DNA of 12,444 nt from NCBI GenBank assembly GCA_902461025.1, contig CABPWC010000040.1:1-12444 (forward strand), read 5' to 3'. Positions within the stretch are counted from its first letter, which is position 1; each line of letters starts with the position of its first letter. This DNA is from an uncultured Streptococcus sp. (GTDB lineage Bacteria > Bacillota > Bacilli > Lactobacillales > Streptococcaceae). The position numbers and the translations under genes were made by a program. Below the pieces are notes generated by a model that saw nothing but the letters and a program-made list of their open reading frames with translations, did no database searches and was not told the origin of the DNA. Of the stretch, positions 6,489-12,444 are shown one piece after another.

Positions 6489-7118
6489 ATGAAAATCCAT
6501 AAAACTGTGAATCCTGTCGCCTATGAAAATACTTATTATCTTGAAGGGGAGCAACACCTGATTGTAGTCGATCCTGGTAGCCATTGGGAGGCCATTCGGA
6601 AGACTATTGAAACCATCAACAAACCGGTCTGTGCAATTCTTCTGACCCACACTCACTACGACCATATTATGAGTCTTGATTTGGTCAGAGATACTTATGG
6701 AAATCCTCCAGTCTATGTGGCAGAAAGTGAAGCTTCTTGGCTCTATACTCCTGTTGACAACCTTTCAGGTCTCCCTCGACATGACGATATGGCAGATGTC
6801 ATCTGCAAACCAGCTGAACACACTTATGTCTTTCATGAAGAATACCAGATTGAAGAATTCCGCTTCACAGTCTTACCAACGCCAGGCCACTCTATCGGTG
6901 GAGTTTCATTGGTTTTCCCAGATGGACACTTGGTCTTAACGGGAGATGCCCTTTTCCGAGAAACCATTGGTCGGACAGACTTGCCAACTGGTAGTATGGA
7001 ACAACTCCTTCATAGTGTCCAAACCCAGCTCTTCACCCTTCCAAACTACGATGTCTATCCAGGGCACGGACCTGCTACGACTATCGCGCACGAAAAAACC
7101 TTCAATCCATTTTTCTAA
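6489..7118 (+). CDS. Metallo-beta-lactamase-fold hydrolase, glyoxalase II-like
   Basis: Small metal-dependent hydrolase of the metallo-beta-lactamase fold, closest in pattern to the short glyoxalase II-like group (YcbL type). The 209-residue protein has the full metal site: THTHYDH with H54, H56, D58 and H59, then H134 in PTPGHSIGG, D153 in LTGDALF, and H193 in VYPGHGP. GRTDLPTGS (161-169) after the bridging aspartate is typical of this group. It lacks the C-terminal substrate domain of classical glyoxalase II, so hydrolysis of S-lactoylglutathione cannot be assumed; another thioester or ester is possible. There is no signal peptide. AGAGG stands 7 bases before the ATG. It forms a single-gene unit between two terminators. 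The physiological substrate is unknown. Confidence 0.9.
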   Translation: MKIHKTVNPVAYENTYYLEGEQHLIVVDPGSHWEAIRKTIETINKPVCAILLTHTHYDHIMSLDLVRDTYGNPPVYVAESEASWLYTPVDNLSGLPRHDDMADVICKPAEHTYVFHEEYQIEEFRFTVLPTPGHSIGGVSLVFPDGHLVLTGDALFRETIGRTDLPTGSMEQLLHSVQTQLFTLPNYDVYPGHGPATTIAHEKTFNPFF

Positions 7119-7124
7119 AACATA

Positions 7125-7154
7125 AAAACCAAGGACAATCATCCTTGGTTTTTT
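7125..7154. terminator. Bidirectional terminator between the hydrolase and pepO
   Basis: AAAACCAAGGA (7125-7135) and TCCTTGGTTTT (7142-7152) form an 11-bp stem with a 6-base loop. T-runs follow on both strands, so it serves the plus-strand hydrolase gene (6 bases after its stop) and the converging pepO (2 bases before its stop). Confidence 0.92.
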
Positions 7155-7156
7155 GA

Positions 7157-9049
7157 TTACCAAATAATCACACGGTCTTCTGGTGAACGCCACATGCCGT
7201 CGCCTTCTTTGACATCATAGGTTGTAAAGAAGTCATCAAAGTTTGGCACTTGGATGTTAACACGGAGTTTAGCTGGGGCGTGCACATCAACGCTGGCCAT
7301 GAGTTTCATTAACTCTGGGCGACCTTTCATACGCCAGATACGAGCAAAGTTATGGAAGAACTCTTCAGCTGAAAAGTCTGGTTCTCTCTTAGCAGCTTCT
7401 AGCGCTGCAGCAATTCCTCCAAGGTCCGCAACGTTTTCGGATACAGTTAATTTGCCATTGATTTTTGCACCATAAGATTCTTGACCATCAAACTGGTCGA
7501 TAACCTTCTGAGTTTTTTCTTTAAAGGCTGCATAGTCACTCTCTGTCCACCAATCCTTGAGGCTTCCATTTTCATCAAAGGAAGCTCCATTAGTATCAAA
7601 GGCGTGAGAGATTTCATGGGCAATAACCGCACCGATACCACCATAGTTGGCAGAAGATGACTGATGCAAGTCATAGAATGGTGCCTGTAAAATCGCAGCT
7701 GGGAAGACAATCAAGTTCTTTTGTGGATTGTAGTAGGCATTGACCATATGAGCTGGCATTCCCCACTCCTTGTAGTCAACCGGCTGATCCCACTTGCTCC
7801 AACTATGCTTGATTTCAACACGCGCAAAGGTAAGAGCATTCTCAAAGAGGCTAGCAGATTCATCCACTACCTTGTCCTTATAGCGAGCTGGCAGTTCTTC
7901 TGGATAACCGATATAAGGCTTGATAACATTGAGTTTGACGATAGCTTTTTCTCGTGTTTCAGGTGTCAGCCAGTCGTTCTTAGCCAAACGTTCCTTATAA
8001 ACATCAATCATGGTTGCCACTTTTTTCTCTACATCAGCTTTCGCTTCTGGAGAGAATTTTTCATGTGCATACCAAAGACCGAGCGCTTGTTTGAATGGTC
8101 CTTGGGCTAAGTGGTAAGCAGCCTTGCGCTTGTCTTGGGCTTCTGGAACTCCTGAAAGGGCACGGCCATAAGCACCTGACAAAATGCGAATCTCATCTGT
8201 TAAATAGCTCGTTGAAAGATTGACTACACCTAAGATCAAGGTTGCTTTGAGTAGAGGCCAAGCTTCTTCACTATAAAATTGCTCTGCTGCTTGCCAGAAA
8301 CGTTCTTCATCTACAATGACCTTATCAGGTACTTGACCAAGAACAGCCTGGAAAAAGTCATCTAAAGGCAGAGCAGGGGCAAACTTTTTGAAATCTTCAT
8401 AAGAATAAGGATGGTAAAGTTTGGCGTATTCTGAACTCTCTTCGTTTGAAAGTACGACTGCTGCGATACGACGGTCCAATTCCAATCGTTTCTCTAAAAG
8501 ATCTTCAATTTCTTCATCTGAGAAGTCATAGGCTTTGAGGAGATTAGCAGTACTTTCTTTCCAAAGGTTCAATAATTCCTCACGCTGTGGATGGTCTTCC
8601 GCATAGTAGGTTGTATCAGGCAAGATAGTTCCTGGAGCACTAGCCCAGAGAACATTGGTTCTAGCATCCATAAAGTCTGGTGATACTCCAAATGGAAGGA
8701 AGTTTGGTTTACCAGCTAATTCAAACTCTGCTAGCTTTCTTGTAAAGTCCGCGAAGCTCTCCAAATCTTGGTATTCCTTAAGCATAGGAAGGACTGGCTT
8801 GATGCCATCAGCTTCTCGCTTGTCGAAATCTCTGACCATACGATGGTATTTGACAAAGTTTGCTAGGATGGGATCTTCAGGAACATCTTCTCCAGCCAAC
8901 CACTTGTCAGTTGTTGTTAGCATCAAGTCTTCGATTTCTTCATCAAGGTCGATAAAACCACCTGTTCGCGATTTGTCAGCTGGAATGACCGCAGTCTTTT
9001 CCCACTCACCATTTATAGCATCATAAAAATCATCTTGATATCGTGTCAT
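7157..9049 (-). CDS. pepO: PepO, M13-family zinc endopeptidase
   Basis: Neprilysin-like endopeptidase that cleaves oligopeptides; in streptococci PepO is also reported outside the cell binding host proteins. The 630-residue product starts MTRYQDDFYDAINGEWEK, the usual PepO N-terminus, and has no signal peptide. The catalytic part contains NAYYNP (437-442), the zinc motif HEISH (478-482, catalytic E479) and ENVAD (538-542, third zinc ligand E538). It ends with an MWR...IIW tail resembling the family C-terminus. I start it at the ATG at 9049. A GTG at 9073 would add eight residues but has no ribosome binding site and would lie about two bases from the likely transcription start. The Shine-Dalgarno sequence for 9049 is itself weak (GAGAA). 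It is divergent from psaBCA, a neighbourhood known in several oral streptococci. Confidence 0.95.
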   Translation of the reverse strand: MTRYQDDFYDAINGEWEKTAVIPADKSRTGGFIDLDEEIEDLMLTTTDKWLAGEDVPEDPILANFVKYHRMVRDFDKREADGIKPVLPMLKEYQDLESFADFTRKLAEFELAGKPNFLPFGVSPDFMDARTNVLWASAPGTILPDTTYYAEDHPQREELLNLWKESTANLLKAYDFSDEEIEDLLEKRLELDRRIAAVVLSNEESSEYAKLYHPYSYEDFKKFAPALPLDDFFQAVLGQVPDKVIVDEERFWQAAEQFYSEEAWPLLKATLILGVVNLSTSYLTDEIRILSGAYGRALSGVPEAQDKRKAAYHLAQGPFKQALGLWYAHEKFSPEAKADVEKKVATMIDVYKERLAKNDWLTPETREKAIVKLNVIKPYIGYPEELPARYKDKVVDESASLFENALTFARVEIKHSWSKWDQPVDYKEWGMPAHMVNAYYNPQKNLIVFPAAILQAPFYDLHQSSSANYGGIGAVIAHEISHAFDTNGASFDENGSLKDWWTESDYAAFKEKTQKVIDQFDGQESYGAKINGKLTVSENVADLGGIAAALEAAKREPDFSAEEFFHNFARIWRMKGRPELMKLMASVDVHAPAKLRVNIQVPNFDDFFTTYDVKEGDGMWRSPEDRVIIW

Positions 9050-9081
9050 CTTGTTCTCGCTTTCATTTTTCACTTATTCTT

Positions 9082-9110
9082 AGCTTAGCAAAAATCCCTG
9101 GGGAATGCAA
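9082..9110 (-). promoter_or_regulatory. Putative pepO promoter
   Basis: On the minus strand TTGCAT (9110-9105), a 17-base spacer, and TGC-TAAGCT (extended -10, TAAGCT at 9087-9082). Matches are modest, but spacing and the TG dinucleotide fit. Transcription would begin near 9075, leaving about 26 bases before the ATG at 9049. Confidence 0.45.
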
Positions 9111-9168
9111 TTAAAAATGCCGTCTCTTACTGATCGATTTCATCATTAATATTTTAAATTTTTACCAA

Positions 9169-9204
9169 AATTAACTTGACTTAAAAATAAAATTAAGGTA
9201 TATT
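9169..9204 (+). promoter_or_regulatory. psaBCA promoter with a manganese-repressor operator
   Basis: TTGACT (9176-9181), 17 bases, then TATATT (9199-9204) make a good promoter upstream of psaB. The -35 lies inside TTAACTTGACTTAA (9171-9184), an imperfect palindrome matching the type of site bound by the DtxR/MntR-family regulators PsaR, ScaR and SloR in streptococci. A CTTAA...TTAAG pair (9180-9197) extends into the spacer. Repression by Mn-loaded regulator blocking the -35 is the expected mode. The regulator gene is not in this window. Confidence 0.8.
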
Positions 9205-9228
9205 AAAATCCAGGAGGAATACAACTGT

Positions 9229-9951
9229 ATGATACGTATCGAAAACCTCAGTGTCTCCTACAAAGAAACGTTGGCACTTAAGGATATTTCACTAGTGCTC
9301 CAAGGACCAACGATTACCGGAATTATTGGTCCAAACGGCGCCGGGAAATCAACATTATTAAAAGGTATGCTGGGCATTATCCCACATGAAGGACATGCTT
9401 TTATCGAAGATAAAGAAATGAAAAAATCTCTTAAGAAAGTTGCCTATGTCGAGCAAAAAATTCATATCGACTACAACTTCCCTATCAAGGTAAAAGAATG
9501 TGTCTCTCTGGGACTCTATCCATCCATTCCACTCTTTCACACTTTAAAAGCAAACCACTGGCAAAAGGTGGCTGAAGCACTAGAAATTGTTGGACTTTCT
9601 GACTACGCAGATCGTCAGATTAGTCAACTCTCTGGTGGCCAATTCCAGCGTGTCTTGATTGCCCGTTGTCTAGTTCAAGATGCTGATTATATTCTCTTAG
9701 ACGAGCCCTTTGTGGGGATTGACTCTGTCAGTGAAGAGATCATCATGAACACGCTGAGAGAACTTAAAAAAGCTGACAAGACTGTCCTTATCGTTCACCA
9801 TGACCTCGGCAAGGTTGCCCATTATTTTGACCAGGTACTCCTTCTCAACAAGGAGCTAATTGCCTTTGGTCCAACAAAGGAGACCTTCACCCAAGCCAAT
9901 CTCAAACAAGCTTATGGTGACCGACTCTTTTTCAATGGAGGTGACCTATGA
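9229..9951 (+). CDS. psaB: Manganese ABC transporter ATPase PsaB
   Basis: ATPase of the PsaBCA manganese importer, acting on the cytoplasmic face of PsaC. The 240-residue protein shows Walker A GPNGAGKST (34-42), signature LSGGQFQR (134-141), Walker B YILLDEP (154-160), D-loop GIDS, and the switch histidine in VHHDL (H191). This is the pattern of cluster A-I metal importers (Psa/Sca/Mnt). It is the first gene of the operon. AGGAGG (9212-9217) is 11 bases before the ATG, somewhat far but with no better start nearby. The stop overlaps the psaC start by 4 bases (ATGA), so the two are translationally coupled. Mn-dependent repression is expected through the operator upstream. The gene is full length. 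Confidence 0.96.
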   Translation: MIRIENLSVSYKETLALKDISLVLQGPTITGIIGPNGAGKSTLLKGMLGIIPHEGHAFIEDKEMKKSLKKVAYVEQKIHIDYNFPIKVKECVSLGLYPSIPLFHTLKANHWQKVAEALEIVGLSDYADRQISQLSGGQFQRVLIARCLVQDADYILLDEPFVGIDSVSEEIIMNTLRELKKADKTVLIVHHDLGKVAHYFDQVLLLNKELIAFGPTKETFTQANLKQAYGDRLFFNGGDL

Positions 9952-10796
9952 TTGCAGAATTTATAGATGGATTGCAGAACTTCCACTTTCTCCAAAATGC
10001 CTTGATTACAGCTGTTGTGATTGGTATTGTTGCTGGAGCGGTCGGATGCTTTATCATTCTCCGTGGTATGTCCCTTATGGGAGATGCTATCTCGCACGCT
10101 GTCTTACCTGGTGTAGCTCTTTCTTTTATTTTAGGAATTGACTTCTTTATTGGTGCTATCATCTTTGGACTGCTTGCCTCTGTCATCATCACCTACATCA
10201 AGGGGAACTCTATTATCAAGAGTGACACTGCCATTGGGATTACCTTTTCATCTTTATTGGCTCTGGGCATTATCTTGATTAGTGTGGCTAAAAGCTCGAC
10301 TGACCTCTTCCATATTCTCTTTGGGAATATCTTAGCTGTGCAAGACATAGACATGTATATTACCATCGGTATGGGAGCTCTCATTCTATTGATTATCGGG
10401 ATTTTCTTCAAGCAACTCTTGATTACATCCTTTGATGAACTCCTAGCCAAAGCTATGGGCATGCCAGTTAATTTCTACCACTATCTACTCATGATACTCT
10501 TGACTTTGGTGTCAGTGACTGCTATGCAAAGTGTCGGAACCATCCTTATCGTAGCCATGCTGATTACTCCAGCCGCGACAGCTTATCTTTACGCCAATAG
10601 TCTAAAGACCATGATTTTTCTTTCATCAGGCTTGGGAGCTCTAGCTTCTGTCTTGGGACTTTTTATCGGTTATAGCTTTAACCTGGCTGCAGGTTCAAGT
10701 ATCGTGCTGACATCTGCAAGTTTCTTTCTCATCAGTTTCTTTATCGCACCAAAACAACGTTATCTGAAGCTGAAAAATAAAAAAATCAAACAATAA
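9948..10796 (+). CDS. psaC: Manganese ABC transporter permease PsaC
   Basis: Membrane permease of the manganese importer. The 282-residue protein is almost wholly hydrophobic, with about eight to nine helices, and keeps the family motif MGDAISHAVLPG. In it D46 and H50 correspond to the residues reported to coordinate Mn in the transport pathway of the pneumococcal PsaBC structure. Other family features are TDLFHILFGN, VGTILIVAMLITPAATAYL in the C-terminal half, and a short basic cytoplasmic tail (LKLKNKKIKQ). It starts inside the psaB stop (ATGA overlap); the ribosome binding site GGAGG lies within the end of psaB. psaA follows after 26 bases that hold a small hairpin and a strong ribosome binding site. 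The gene is full length with nothing unusual. Confidence 0.95.
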   Translation: MIAEFIDGLQNFHFLQNALITAVVIGIVAGAVGCFIILRGMSLMGDAISHAVLPGVALSFILGIDFFIGAIIFGLLASVIITYIKGNSIIKSDTAIGITFSSLLALGIILISVAKSSTDLFHILFGNILAVQDIDMYITIGMGALILLIIGIFFKQLLITSFDELLAKAMGMPVNFYHYLLMILLTLVSVTAMQSVGTILIVAMLITPAATAYLYANSLKTMIFLSSGLGALASVLGLFIGYSFNLAAGSSIVLTSASFFLISFFIAPKQRYLKLKNKKIKQ

Positions 10797-10797
10797 T

Positions 10798-10810
10798 GAG
10801 GGAGCCCCTC
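10798..10810 (+). other. Small hairpin between psaC and psaA
   Basis: GAGGG (10798-10802), loop AGC, CCCTC (10806-10810), two bases after the psaC stop and two bases before the TGGAGG ribosome binding site of psaA. With no T-run it is not a terminator. It could stabilise the psaA 5' end after processing or affect ribosome loading. Being only 5 bp long, it may also be incidental. Confidence 0.4.
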
Positions 10811-10822
10811 TGGAGGAATATA

Positions 10823-11755
10823 ATGAAAAAATTAGGTACATTGCTTGTTCTTTTTCTTGCTATCATTGGATTAGCTGCCTGTGCTAGCGGAAAAAAAGAC
10901 ACAGCATCTACAAACCAAAAACTAAAGGTTGTAGCAACTAACTCTATCATCGCTGATATTACTAAAAATATCGCAGGAGACAAGATTGATCTTCATAGTA
11001 TCGTGCCTGTAGGACAAGATCCACACGAGTACGAGCCACTACCAGAAGACGTCAAGAAAACTTCGCAAGCCGACTTAATTTTCTACAATGGTATCAACCT
11101 TGAAACAGGTGGAAATGCCTGGTTTACAAAATTAGTTGAGAATGCTAAGAAAACTGAAAACAAAGACTACTTTGCAGTTAGTGAAGGCGTTGATGTCATC
11201 TACCTAGAAGGGGAAAATGAAAAAGGGAAAGAAGACCCACACGCTTGGCTCAATCTTGAAAATGGGATCATCTATGCTCAAAATATTGCTAAGCAACTCA
11301 TCGCCAAAGACCCTAGCAACAAGGAATTCTACGAAAAGAATCTCAAAGAATACACTGAAAAACTAGACAAGCTTGACAAGGAAGCCAAAGAGAAATTTAA
11401 CGCTATTGATGCGGACAAGAAACTCATCGTAACCAGCGAAGGATGCTTCAAATACTTCTCTAAAGCTTACGGTGTCCCAAGTGCTTACATCTGGGAAATC
11501 AATACTGAAGAAGAAGGAACACCTGACCAAATCAAGACTTTGGTTGAAAAACTTCGCCAAATGAAAGTTCCATCACTATTTGTTGAATCCAGTGTCGATG
11601 ATCGTCCAATGAAGACTGTTTCTAAAGACACAAATATTCCAATTTACGCACAAATCTTTACTGACTCAATTGCTGAAGAAGGTAAAGAAGGTGACAGCTA
11701 CTACAACATGATGAAATACAACCTTGACAAGATTGCTGAAGGTTTGTCAAAATAA
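10823..11755 (+). CDS. psaA: Manganese-binding lipoprotein PsaA
   Basis: Surface lipoprotein that captures Mn(II), and can be blocked by Zn(II), then delivers it to PsaBC. The 310-residue precursor has a signal peptide (MKKLGTLLVLFLAIIG) and lipobox LAAC with C20 as the lipidated residue. The metal ligands known for PsaA (H67, H139, E205, D280 in the 309-aa pneumococcal protein) appear here as H68 (DPHEY), H140 (EDPHAWL), E206 (TSEGC) and D281 (FTDSIA). C208 next to the ligand E206 is alanine in pneumococcal PsaA as I remember it, but cysteine in homologues such as ScaA/SsaB/FimA. The start at 10823 is set by TGGAGG and the signal peptide; an ATG at 10796 lacks both. It is the last gene of the operon, followed by a strong terminator. 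Confidence 0.97.
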   Translation: MKKLGTLLVLFLAIIGLAACASGKKDTASTNQKLKVVATNSIIADITKNIAGDKIDLHSIVPVGQDPHEYEPLPEDVKKTSQADLIFYNGINLETGGNAWFTKLVENAKKTENKDYFAVSEGVDVIYLEGENEKGKEDPHAWLNLENGIIYAQNIAKQLIAKDPSNKEFYEKNLKEYTEKLDKLDKEAKEKFNAIDADKKLIVTSEGCFKYFSKAYGVPSAYIWEINTEEEGTPDQIKTLVEKLRQMKVPSLFVESSVDDRPMKTVSKDTNIPIYAQIFTDSIAEEGKEGDSYYNMMKYNLDKIAEGLSK

Positions 11756-11761
11756 TCCATT

Positions 11762-11795
11762 AAAAAACGTCAGTCACCATGAATTGGCGTTTTTT
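11762..11795 (+). terminator. Terminator of the psa operon
   Basis: AAAAAACGTCAG (11762-11773) pairs with TTGGCGTTTTTT (11784-11795), 12 bp with two G-T pairs, a 10-base loop and a T-run in the descending arm. It lies 6 bases after the psaA stop. The A-run makes it partly bidirectional, but there is no converging gene. Confidence 0.85.
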
Positions 11796-11820
11796 GCCTA
11801 TTTAAATTTCAGTCAAATTA

Positions 11821-11850
11821 TTGGAAGAGTCTGAACATTTAATGTAAAAT
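11821..11850 (+). promoter_or_regulatory. Putative tpxD promoter
   Basis: TTGGAA (11821-11826), 18 bases, TAAAAT (11845-11850), then 25 bases to the ATG at 11876. It allows tpxD to be expressed independently of psaBCA, whose terminator lies just upstream. I see no PsaR-type or PerR-type box here. Confidence 0.6.
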
Positions 11851-11875
11851 GAAAGAAAAAAGATTGGAGTAGCTT

Positions 11876-12370
11876 ATGACTACATTCCTTGGAAACCCTG
11901 TTACGTTTACAGGAAAACAACTACAAGTAGGAGACAAAGCACTTGATTTCTCTCTCACAACGACTGACCTCTCTAAAAAAACACTGGCTGACTTTGAAGG
12001 CAAGAAAAAGATCTTGAGTGTCATCCCTTCTATCGATACAGGCATCTGCTCGCTTCAGACTCGTCGCTTTAACCAAGAATTGGCTAGCTTAGACAACACT
12101 GTTGTCCTAACGGTATCTATGGACCTTCCATTTGCACAAAAACGCTGGTGTGGCGCAGAGGGAATTGAGAATGCCATCATGCTTTCAGACTACTTCGACC
12201 ACTCCTTTGGACGCGATTACGCCCTCTTAATCAATGAATGGCATCTGCTTGCACGCGCAGTTTTTGTTCTCGATGTCGATAATACCATTCGCTACGTCGA
12301 ATACGTGGATAATATCAATAGCGAGCCAGACTTTGAAGCCGCTATTGCAGCTGCAAAAGAACTCAACTAA
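11876..12370 (+). CDS. tpxD: Thiol peroxidase TpxD
   Basis: Atypical 2-Cys peroxiredoxin of the Tpx family that reduces hydrogen peroxide and organic peroxides using thioredoxin-type electron donors. The 164-residue cytoplasmic protein has the peroxidatic site PSIDTGICSLQTRRF with T55 and C58, the resolving-type cysteine C92 in RWCGAEGI, and the conserved arginine R127 in LLARAVFVLD. The start has TTGGAG 6 bases before the ATG. In S. pneumoniae this gene, also called psaD, follows psaA and is part of the H2O2 defence of a bacterium that makes its own peroxide; nearby Mn import supports the same role. Here a terminator and a separate promoter divide it from psaA. Its 3' end lies 20 bases before the inverted copy of the intergenic repeat. 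Confidence 0.96.
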   Translation: MTTFLGNPVTFTGKQLQVGDKALDFSLTTTDLSKKTLADFEGKKKILSVIPSIDTGICSLQTRRFNQELASLDNTVVLTVSMDLPFAQKRWCGAEGIENAIMLSDYFDHSFGRDYALLINEWHLLARAVFVLDVDNTIRYVEYVDNINSEPDFEAAIAAAKELN

Positions 12371-12390
12371 GTCCAGCTCTTGTAGCAATA

Positions 12391-12444
12391 GAGAGTGGGA
12401 CAGAAATCGGTAATTCGTTAGAATTCGATTTCGTCGTCCCACCT
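12391..12444. repeat. Structured intergenic repeat, second copy, cut by the window end
   Basis: The reverse complement of this stretch matches 416-469 with one mismatch over 54 bases (G at 12410 against A at 450, read on opposite strands). It has the same hairpin: GTGGGAC (12395-12401) with GTCCCAC (12436-12442), inner AGAAATCG with CGATTTC, and AATTC with GAATT at the tip. It lies 20 bases after the tpxD stop, so it may form the 3' end of that transcript. Only the gene-proximal end of the element is inside the window; the rest presumably follows. Confidence 0.85.

Noticed and set aside
9050..9073. GTG start adding eight residues to PepO
   Set aside because: It has no Shine-Dalgarno sequence, and it lies almost at the inferred transcription start. 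MTRYQDDFYDAINGEW is the usual PepO N-terminus.
10796..10822. Upstream start for PsaA overlapping the psaC stop
   Set aside because: It would put REPLWRNI before a normal lipoprotein signal peptide, and the strong GGAGG fits the ATG at 10823.
11444..11449. Cysteine next to a PsaA metal ligand as a novel redox switch
   Set aside because: Homologues such as ScaA and SsaB carry cysteine at this position as far as I recall, so it is normal family variation.
291..12444. Composite transposon made of the two inverted repeats
   Set aside because: There is no transposase or recombinase gene in between, and the genes are ordinary streptococcal chromosome with consistent base composition by eye.
1..12444. 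CRISPR arrays, tRNA or rRNA genes, riboswitches, phage or toxin-antitoxin genes
   Set aside because: No regularly spaced direct repeats, no cloverleaf or rRNA sequence, and no leader long enough for a recognisable riboswitch were seen. Remaining open frames are antisense shadows of the annotated genes.

Overview
The window looks like low-GC Firmicute DNA, most likely a mitis-group Streptococcus (S. mitis, oralis, infantis or a close relative) rather than S. pneumoniae itself. The reasons are the psaB-psaC-psaA-tpxD manganese/thiol-peroxidase cluster with a divergent pepO, the very pneumococcus-like PsaA and PepO sequences with small differences (for example in the PsaA signal peptide), strong GGAGG-type ribosome binding sites, extended -10 promoters, and a mitis-type intergenic repeat at both ends. 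I compared with families from memory and searched no database.

Layout. Positions 1-256 hold decayed coding sequence and no intact gene. Positions 291-475 are a structured intergenic repeat with imperfect terminal inverted repeats. On the minus strand, read right to left, come an OmpR-type response regulator (5212-4535), an intramembrane-sensing histidine kinase (4542-3568), a terminator and operator/promoter region, an otherwise easily missed 37-aa ORF (3369-3256), a BceA-type ATPase (3240-2482) and a BceB-type 10-TM permease (2480-489). This is a complete Bce-type antimicrobial-peptide sensing and detoxification module. On the plus strand follow a DUF2974/Mbeg1-like serine hydrolase (5308-6384), divergent from the regulator gene, and a small metallo-beta-lactamase-fold hydrolase (6489-7118). 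pepO (9049-7157, minus) converges on the latter across a bidirectional terminator. The psaB-psaC-psaA operon (9229-11755) starts from a promoter whose -35 lies in a PsaR/ScaR/SloR-type operator. It ends in a terminator and is followed by tpxD (11876-12370) with its own promoter. The window ends inside a second copy of the repeat, inverted relative to the first.

How the genes work together. The two-component system probably has its own promoter. It is inferred to activate a separate transcription unit (37-aa peptide plus BceAB) through a perfect 10-bp inverted repeat with a further half-site 21 bp away. PsaBCA imports Mn(II) and TpxD removes peroxide, a familiar manganese/oxidative-stress pairing. 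PepO is a zinc endopeptidase sharing the psa intergenic region.

No CRISPR array, tRNA, rRNA, phage or transposase gene was seen. Most of the window is recognisable streptococcal chromosome. The least explained parts are the 37-aa ORF, the structured repeat that forms the 3' end of both outermost genes, the operator layout of the Bce module, and a small hairpin just before psaA.
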